Shown piece after piece: positions 57,061 to 64,000 of a stretch of 64,000 nucleotides of DNA. Source of the stretch: Cephalotus follicularis. Lineage: Eukaryota; Streptophyta; Magnoliopsida; Oxalidales; Cephalotaceae. The notes beneath the pieces are model-generated. The model had not been told where the DNA came from. It ran no database searches and saw only the letters and a program-made list of their open reading frames with translations. The position numbers and the translations under genes were made by a program. Every line of letters begins with the position of its first letter. Within the stretch, counting starts at the first letter, position 1. Location: contig BDDD01002133.1 in NCBI GenBank assembly GCA_001972305.1, positions 1 through 64,000 of the forward strand, read 5' to 3'.

Positions 57061-57877
57061 GTTTTAAAACAATTTCTCTTTTGAAATAAAGGCTAAGCAG
57101 CGATAGTTAGCATGATAGAACTTAGGGTTCTTGCCAAAATTTTTGCAAATCAGTCCATTTCCTTCAAATCTTCCAATTTCCAATTCAATACAAGTCATAT
57201 TAATCAATTCTATGCCATTAAAACCAGTTTTAGCCATTCAAATCCATTCTTTGTCAATATAGGTCTAAAACCTCCAATAGAACCTAACTCTCTAACATTC
57301 TATCACACCCCATTCCCAGAACCTCAGTATAGACCCTTAGGTCGTGGCAATCAACATATATTCAGCTTATATAAATTTACGAAAAATTAAAAACTTTCCA
57401 AGCATATAATATATCTTGCGGAAGCATTTAGTAATAAGCCGAATTTAAACACGTAACATGCATCCCATACTACATGTTACCACAATAAACATCATCATAG
57501 TTAACTGCTCTCGAAACGGAGCGTGAACAATATTCGATACAATAATCCATCAGTACATAAATTCCTCAATGCAGTAATCCAATGTTATATTTCTCAAAAG
57601 AATACAACTTCATCTTCACTTCACTTCCCCCCTCATGCTTGAACAACGTCAAGTTCACTGTATCAATCTGAAATTGATAGGGTTAGCCGAATCCACTGGC
57701 TAAGTAGAGAAAATATAAAAGTACCTTGGGCGCAGCGATAACAGATGTCATGAAATGAATGCATTCATGATATAATACACCATATATATACACATATACG
57801 CATATATGTATCTATCAACAGGCAACAATCATGCCAAGTGGCCACTACCACACAATCCATGTGTATCGACGCAATCC

Positions 57878-58035
57878 AGCACAAGGCTAGGAAAACTCGA
57901 CCACTCAATGATGTTAACCGACCAAGGCTAGGAAGGCACGCAAGCTGATCGTCCAAGGCTAGAAACAACATCCCACAATCAAACAAGTTAACCGACCCCG
58001 AGCTAGGAAAGCTGGCAGACAATCCGTCTCGTGGT
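57878..58035. repeat. Minisatellite in N
   Basis: Four diverged copies around CAAGGCTAGGAAAGCTC with GTTAACCGACC between. Confidence 0.7.
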
Positions 58036-58423
58036 GCTGGGAACAATCCATAAATCTGTTTTCAAATAGCTATATGTAATAACGCTTGAAATACCACATT
58101 CATTCAGAATGCATAATCAACAATTCAAATCCATTTCCAAGTAGTTTATATGTAATAAACGCTTGAAATACAAATATTTATTCAAAATATGTAAAAGCGT
58201 TTTGAAACCTCGTTTCACTCCATTGAAATATAGTATTTCATATCCAGTAATAATTTATGGCAAAATCATCACATACTCTTTCTGAAATGATAAAAACATT
58301 TTAGGAAGCATTTGATATATCAATCATACATATATCGATGCTAACCGGCACAAGGGGAGGTAAGCTCGATCAATCACAGCAATATGCAAGCAAACATATC
58401 CTCAGAATGTAGAAAGACCCTTT

Positions 58424-58712
58424 TGGCGTCAACACCTAACTCTAGGCATCAACGTGTATGGCACCCTGTGCTCCAAAACGTAACCAGTCACTTTTGCCGT
58501 CAATGTATACCCTCTACACATTGACATCCACAATCGTTCCTCTAGGCGTCAACGTCCCCTCTAGGAGTTAACGTGCATGGCAACCTCCTCAGGCACAACA
58601 CGAGCTCTAGGCGTCAACGTTGACACCATGTCTAAGACAGACACTTAGACGTCAACGTGTTCCCTCTTGGCGTCGACGCTCTAAGGTAAGGAACCTTAGA
58701 CGCCAACACGTC
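58424..58712. repeat. Motif array, decayed GCGTCAACGT class (N)
   Basis: About ten copies of GCGTCAACGT and GGCATCAACG, with only one intact GCGTCGACGC (58672-58681). More copies at 61725-61763 and 62405-62610. Confidence 0.8.
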
Positions 58713-58895
58713 GTGTGTCCTTTTGTAATAACCGCAATTTCAATTTGATGTATATTGATCCGATTATTGAAATAAAATATACATTTTAATTGAATTATTG
58801 TCCAATTGTTATGATCTTCTGTGGTTATTTATGATTGAAATGGATTGGGATTCAAATTGGGGAAAAACCGAACTAAGAAACCCTAATTTCACCTT

Positions 58896-58984
58896 GACAG
58901 TCGACTGCCATATACGAACAGCCGACTGCCTGACTCGTGGAACGTCCAGTCGACTGCCTGATGAATCCAGCCGACTGTAATTTC
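58896..58984. repeat. Motif array 1, CAGTCGACTG class (M3)
   Basis: Four copies (ACAGTCGACTGCC, ACAGCCGACTGCC, CCAGTCGACTGCC, CCAGCCGACTGT), 172 bp from the LTR start. Confidence 0.88.
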
Positions 58985-59994
58985 GACAGGACATGTGTCT
59001 GTGCAGGTGTCATCTGATATTAGGCGTGGCCTGCATGGGAGACAGGTGTCCTAAGCTGCCATTGCATGCAAGTAGAGGCCTTGCATGTCCTCTGCTCCAC
59101 CTGCATATGCAGAACCTGCAATTTACATGAATCAAGAAAGAAAAGAAAGAGAAAGACATGCATGAGAGGAAGAGAAGAAATGTGAGAGAAGAGAAATAAA
59201 GGAATCTGACAAAATTTCAACTATTAGGACCTTTATATCTTCTGAAAATGAATTGATAAGGGTGTTAGAAACACTAAACATTAAAGAAAATTGCAAAGGG
59301 TTGGATTGAGAGCTTGTATTGGAGAGTTAGGAACTTCAAGCTCAAAGAAGGAAGAGGAAGCTTGTGACTCCTCCTGGTAAGTTCGATTCTGACTTCCTGA
59401 ATTGTAGTATGATAATAAGGTATCTAGGAATGCTTAAGCTTGTGTTATATGAACATGGTTAGCATTTCTAGGATTGAATGAATTTAAAATAGAATGAGGC
59501 ACTTTGGTTCAAAATGTGAATGATTACCCTCTAAATCTGAATGTAGTGTTATAGTTACCATGATAAACTACTGAATTTCTTATGAGTATATATATCTACT
59601 GATCACTAAGAGAAAATGAATAGGGATAGTAGAGAAGTGCATAAGAGGAGATAAAAGAGAGTTAAATGAGCTTAATGAATTATGACTTAAGCTACTGAAA
59701 TTAATGGATAAATGTTACTGAATCTACTGGTTACTGATGCATGCACCTATAACATGCATAGATTGAACCTCTGAGATTAAAGGATTGATTGTGAAAGCTT
59801 GGAAAAGTGAGTTGGGAGCTTAAAGAGAAAGATCATTCAATTGATCTTGGGATAGCATATTGAGGTAGGGGTAGTGTTATGTATTGGAAGATATGTTCAT
59901 GCATGTTATGTATGTTGAATTTCTCATTGCATTGTATTGATTTGAATACTGAATTGCATTATAAAACTGGTCTGCCTGCATTTCTGGGCAAAAC

Positions 59995-60070
59995 CAGTCG
60001 ACTGGCATCAAATGCAGTCGACTGCTATACCCAACAGCCGGCTGGTTCTTGAGTGCAGCCGACTGTTCTG
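59995..60070. repeat. Motif array 2, CAGTCGACTG class (M3)
   Basis: Four copies (CCAGTCGACTGG, GCAGTCGACTGC, ACAGCCGGCTGG, GCAGCCGACTGT), about 1.27 kb from the LTR start. Confidence 0.88.
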
Positions 60071-61334
60071 GGCTGAATCTGCATAATGATCAATGAATTG
60101 TTACTGTTTGCATTGGTGTTGATTTGTACATGTTACCAACATAATGCACATACTGTATGATGCTAGTTAACATCATTACTACTAAATTGTCACTGATTGA
60201 ATGAATCATGTGCTATAGGCCCCAATTATGGTTTTAAACCTCCTTCAATTGCAAACTACTATTTGCAAGAACTACTGATTTGATTAAAGCTACCGTATAT
60301 ACTACTTATGATAGTATATACCTACTGTATGGTGATACTTAACACCATTGTTACTGATATTTCTATAATTAAACAAGATATGTGCTATATGCACAAATGA
60401 TGATTTTAAACATTACTTTCAATGAAAGTTATTATCTACCAAAAATTACTGTTTTGATATATGCTATTTATATTAGTATATATTTACTGTTTTGGTGATA
60501 TGAACAACACTTCTACTGATAATTTCAAGATCAAAATCATTTATGGAACTTGAAACAAAAATCATGATAGTTCACTATCATTTTCAAAAGAAGCTTATGG
60601 TTGAGATAAACCACTGATTTATCAATTATTGATTGTGAAATACTATTTTCACCTACTGTTTAGATTCTAATTATTGAATCAACTGAGTGGTACATGCACG
60701 ATTTATGATATTTACTATCATTTTCCAAAGAACGTTATTGTTTAAATGAACTACTGTTTTCCTCCACTTGAGAGGTATCGACTGTTTTGTTTCCGCATTG
60801 GAAACCACTGTACTGATATCGTTTCCTCATATGAGATGCACGATCACTAAATGTTTTGTTTCGAAAGAAACCATTGATATTGCATATTGATTATATATGT
60901 AATATTACTACTGATTGTACAGATTGAATTGATTGTCTATGCTACTGCCGTAGTTCGGTGATGGAGGTTATCACTGACTATGGATGTGATCCTGGGTGCC
61001 AGGAGTTGGCCAGAGTATCACCTACTGTGTGCACATTGCAGAATTACTGTTAAACTACCCGCCAACGCCGGTAGTAACTAATACCTTTTCTATCATTCTC
61101 GGAGTGTAGGGTGATAGTTAGGTGGTGCACAGTTGGGAGCTAGGAGTTAGCGACATGTGACACCCAAACCACTGAACGACTGAATTGATTGTACCCTTGT
61201 GCGGTATCTTTGCATATGTACTGTTTATGGCCACTTGGCATGACTGCTCTATATTGGCCACTGAACTGATATTTTGATATAAACTGTCATACATAATTGC
61301 ATTCATATATTCTTCTGCATACACTATCTTCCTG

Positions 61335-61382
61335 CTTAGCCAAGTGAGGACAACGGCTAACCCCTACCATTACAGATTGAGC
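61335..61382 (+). promoter_or_regulatory. Conserved LTR block 1 (M3)
   Basis: GCTTAGCCAAGTGAGGACAA then CGGCTAACCCCTACC, ATTACAGATTGAG. Confidence 0.72.
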
Positions 61383-62404
61383 AAGGACATTTGGAGCTTG
61401 CTGCCGAAGCTTCTGGAAGCTTCTGTTTATCGTTTTAAGGTTGTTGTTTTACTGTATTTCCGTAGTGTAATGAACGAACGAATCACACCTTGTTTACTGT
61501 TGTATTCCTTATGATAAGGATATTGTTGATCTGTAACCGCACGTAGTATGGGATGCGTGCGAAGACTTGAACTTTATACATTCTAGCTTATTGACTATTT
61601 TCCGCATACTGTTTTATACTGTTAAAAGTTATGCTGGAATGTATGTTTAATACTGATACTACCACATATGCTGGTCTTTGATGGATTGAAATAACGGGGT
61701 GTGACACCTTTTCCTTCATATGACAGATGAAAGCGTCGATGCGCACTCTAGGCATCAACGTCTGTGAGACCATAACAGCGTCTCTTCCACCGTATTCCAC
61801 AACCATGTGACAAGACAATGGATCTAAGCAAAACAAAACATGCATTACTTAATCCATACTCACCCAAAATAGCATATGCATAACAGGTTATGATTCAAGA
61901 CAAACCACAACCCACCATTTATGCATTTCATCAAACAACTCTTATTATAACTGAACTCAGAGATATAGTTATATGATCCCTGCCTCTGATTCCAAGTTAG
62001 GAATCGAGGTCCACCCCTTTAAGGTTTACCGAACAGTAGCTTTGAGCTCCAAGATCCGGCGTGGTAGTTCCAAGTTCGAGCCTCCAAGTTCCTAGGTTCA
62101 ATAATGGAGAGATATAACTTCCCTCATTTCTCACTTCTCTCACTGTTTCCTTTCTCTTTCAGTGGAGGTAGAAGAAGATGAATATGAGAGGTGTGTTTTA
62201 TGGAGGTTTCTCTCCCTCTCTCTTTCACCCGCAAGCAAGGCGCTATGCATCTCTCTCTCTCCTTCTTCTCTCTGCCGACATGACACCCATAAATCACTTC
62301 CTCCTCACTTTCTGTCACTGCAGAGCATAGGGAAGAGATAAAATGTCTTACACATGCTCGTGACGCGTCTTCTATCAGCTTTTTAACTTATTCTGCCAAC
62401 AGAT

Positions 62405-62610
62405 TTAGGCGTCGATGTCAACCTTAAGCGTTGATGTGTTGACCTTCTTCTTGTCGCTAACAGGTTCCTCAAACCGCGTTAACACCCACCTCTTTTTGCT
62501 CTCCATCACTGGATGTCGATGCCATCACTTTTCGTCAATGCCTTAAGACAAGAAGCCTTAAGCGTGCCTCATTGTTCCTTGGCATCAATGTCATCTCTTG
62601 GCATCGACGC
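62405..62610. repeat. Decayed motif array near N's start
   Basis: GGCGTCGATGTC, GCGTTGATGTG, GCGTTAACAC, GGCATCAATGTC and GGCATCGACGC occur here. If N starts near 62748 this is about 140-340 bp inside. Confidence 0.65.
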
Positions 62611-62748
62611 TCAAGTGCCCCTTTCCTTTGCATTTCTCAATTCAATGTCACTCCTTAACACTTTCCATTCAAAATTCAACATTAAGCTGAAAACACATAA
62701 TTCTCATTAATTCATCATTTAATTTACAATAGGAAATACAATAATACA

Positions 62749-63655
62749 TTAAGGAAACTCCCTCTACCAAAGACTGAAGCTTGTTCTTGGCCTCTAGATT
62801 GAGAAGTGGGACAAAGAACTCAATTTCTTGGTCAATGGAGCTTCAATCTTGTGTCAATCAAGTCTATGATAAATAATGTACCATTTCCATTCAATTTTTC
62901 AAGCTAATCAAATGTTTTGGGTGAGTTTTGAGAGTGTTTGAACTAGAGAGAGGGGGGTAGAAACAGGGAAGAGAAAGAGAAGAGAGAAACACGATAGTGA
63001 AATGTTTTTAGGTCGTTATTGATAGGCTCTCCACTCAAATCTACCTCTACACAATTTCAATACTGTAACAAACATATTGGATTTATTTTGCAAGAAAGCG
63101 TAGCTTTAAAATCGGCCATGATCGAAAAAATATTTCAAAAATTTTCTCCACAAAACGAATCCATACCCTAGGACCTTTGATGCTTAGATAAGTTGTTTAC
63201 ATATTAAAGAAAACAAAATCTACAATAATGGAAGAATAGCTCTCACCTGAATGAGCCACTCCTTCAAGATTCAGGATAGCTTCCAAGTAGAGGAAATCCT
63301 CCAAGGTGATCCATACCAAGTGATCTCTAAGATATTTCCTCCTTTTCTTATCAAGAAATCCAAGCCAAGAGCTTGAAGAAAAATCTTCCTCTCTCTCTCT
63401 CTATTAATTTTCGACTAAGACAAGATGAAGGGACAAAGTGTGTTATCTCACCCTTACTTATGCTAGCAAGTAATAAATAAGTAAGATAAGCTTGAGGAAA
63501 ATATCTACATTACTTAGCCTTTAAGTAATGGACTAAGTCAAATAGATTAACTTGTCATAATGAAATCATCTCATGGTTTGATTAATTAGTGTGTTACACT
63601 AATTTATTTCCTTTTACACTCGGTATTGGAGATCAACACTTGTATTGTGTGTGAC
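62749..63655 (-). other. Non-coding region, E/F-like LTR sequence
   Basis: Around 63241-63420 the order of words (CACTCCTTCA, CTTCCTCTCTCTCTCTC) resembles E 29720-29870 in the same orientation. No ORF is credible. Boundaries not determined. Confidence 0.35.
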
Positions 63656-64000
63656 TGTTTGATAGGGTGACCCAACAAGTCATTGGATGGGCTTATGTAT
63701 TGGACCAATCTATATATATAAACAATCTTTTTCCATATATATGACAGGTGCTACTTTGTTTATATTAATTATGGAAATATCACTTGTGTTTTATCACTAA
63801 ATCGAAGTAGTCTAAATAACCCTTTTTATACTTGTGATGCCCTGACATAAGGTTGGATGCCAAGTATAGAGGCAATGAGATTGGCTACCTTATTCCTTAT
63901 GTCAAATTAGTTCCAAGTCATAGGTTCACTTTGTGGGCATTACTGAACTGGATAGACTTGCACGTATGTTGCCTACTTTTGGGAATTTTAGGATGGATTC
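63656..64000 (+). mobile_element. H: start of a plus-strand LTR, E family, runs off the window
   Basis: Begins TGTTTGATAGGGTGACCC and matches the right end of E (31350-31700) in reverse, including the stretch around GTGATGCCCTGACATAAGG. Only the first 345 bp are in the window. Confidence 0.7.

Larger units (their letters stand above)
55847..57300 (-). other. R: LTR-like region without genes
   Basis: It holds a minisatellite (56325-56755) and a GCGTCGACGCT-class patch (56930-57060), both typical of the LTRs here, but I cannot find its ends. No credible ORF is seen. Confidence 0.45.
58719..61711 (+). mobile_element. M3: solo LTR with CCTTT target duplication
   Basis: LTR 58724-61706 (2983 bp) starts TGTAATAACCGC and ends ATAACGGGGTGTGACA. 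CCTTT is at 58719-58723 and 61707-61711. No interior. Its end matches M1 and M2. CAGTCGACTG arrays at 58896-58984 and 59995-60070; block 1 at 61335-61382; block 2 at 61540-61562. It lies in N. Confidence 0.92.
57301..62748 (-). mobile_element. N: minus-strand LTR, split by solo LTR M3
   Basis: The left edge TATCACACCCC corresponds to a decayed LTR end (GGGGTGTGACA in reverse). It contains block 2 (57451-57482), block 1 (57668-57705), a minisatellite (57878-58035) and decayed motif arrays on both sides of M3. Right edge near 62748 is tentative. No interior is seen. Confidence 0.6.

Overview
This 64 kb window is intergenic DNA from a seed plant with a large, repeat-rich genome, most likely an angiosperm; I cannot name the species. 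Nearly every recognisable block is an LTR retrotransposon or a piece of one. Primer-binding sites match the initiator tRNA-Met type (TGGTATCAGAG) used by plant LTR elements. Proteins are of plant Ty3/gypsy type (chromodomain elements and a second gypsy lineage), and one Ty1/copia element looks Sirevirus-like. I see no host protein gene, tRNA or rRNA that I can support, and no CRISPR, operon or bacterial feature.

Layout, left to right. 1-525: end of a minus-strand gypsy-type LTR. 526-1618: non-coding interior. 1619-3998: a 2.4 kb LTR (F). 3999-32939: a nested set built on element B (Ty3/gypsy, minus). Element A (4396-11703, plus) sits in B's pol with a perfect 5-bp target duplication. Element D (17065-32210, minus, no coding interior) sits in B's 5' LTR. 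Element C (gag-only, minus) sits in D's 3' LTR, and solo LTR E (29469-31700) sits in D's 5' LTR. From 32940 rightward come the right-hand ends of successively older host elements: LTR tail O, LTR tail J, the nearly full gypsy element I (35563-42704), then LTR tails M1 and P. 44018-47166 holds LTR tails, a gypsy gag/protease fragment next to a 131-N gap, and M2. 47167-55846 is a Sirevirus-like element L whose last ORF region is interrupted by K (48143-53660), a whole-looking gag-only element with a perfect target duplication. 55847-64000 is more LTR material, including solo LTR M3 (58724-61706) with a perfect target duplication, and an F/E-family LTR start running off the right edge.

The most interesting signal is not a gene. 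Many of these LTRs, from unrelated families and at least two superfamilies, carry an array of short CpG-centred palindromes (GTCGACGTC-like, CAGTCGACTG-like, or CAGTTGCG-like). In at least eight LTRs the array begins about 150-205 bp inside the LTR start, and homologous LTRs can carry different motif classes at the same place. Two further sequence blocks near the far end of the LTRs are shared by about ten LTR copies. Together these suggest a common, modular control architecture in the LTRs of this genome.

The elements do not form a pathway, but gag-only elements C and K closely match the gag of B, which suggests a non-autonomous/autonomous partnership. Three assembly gaps (19850, 22278-22302, 45000-45130) fall in repeats, and the first hides most of C's left LTR.
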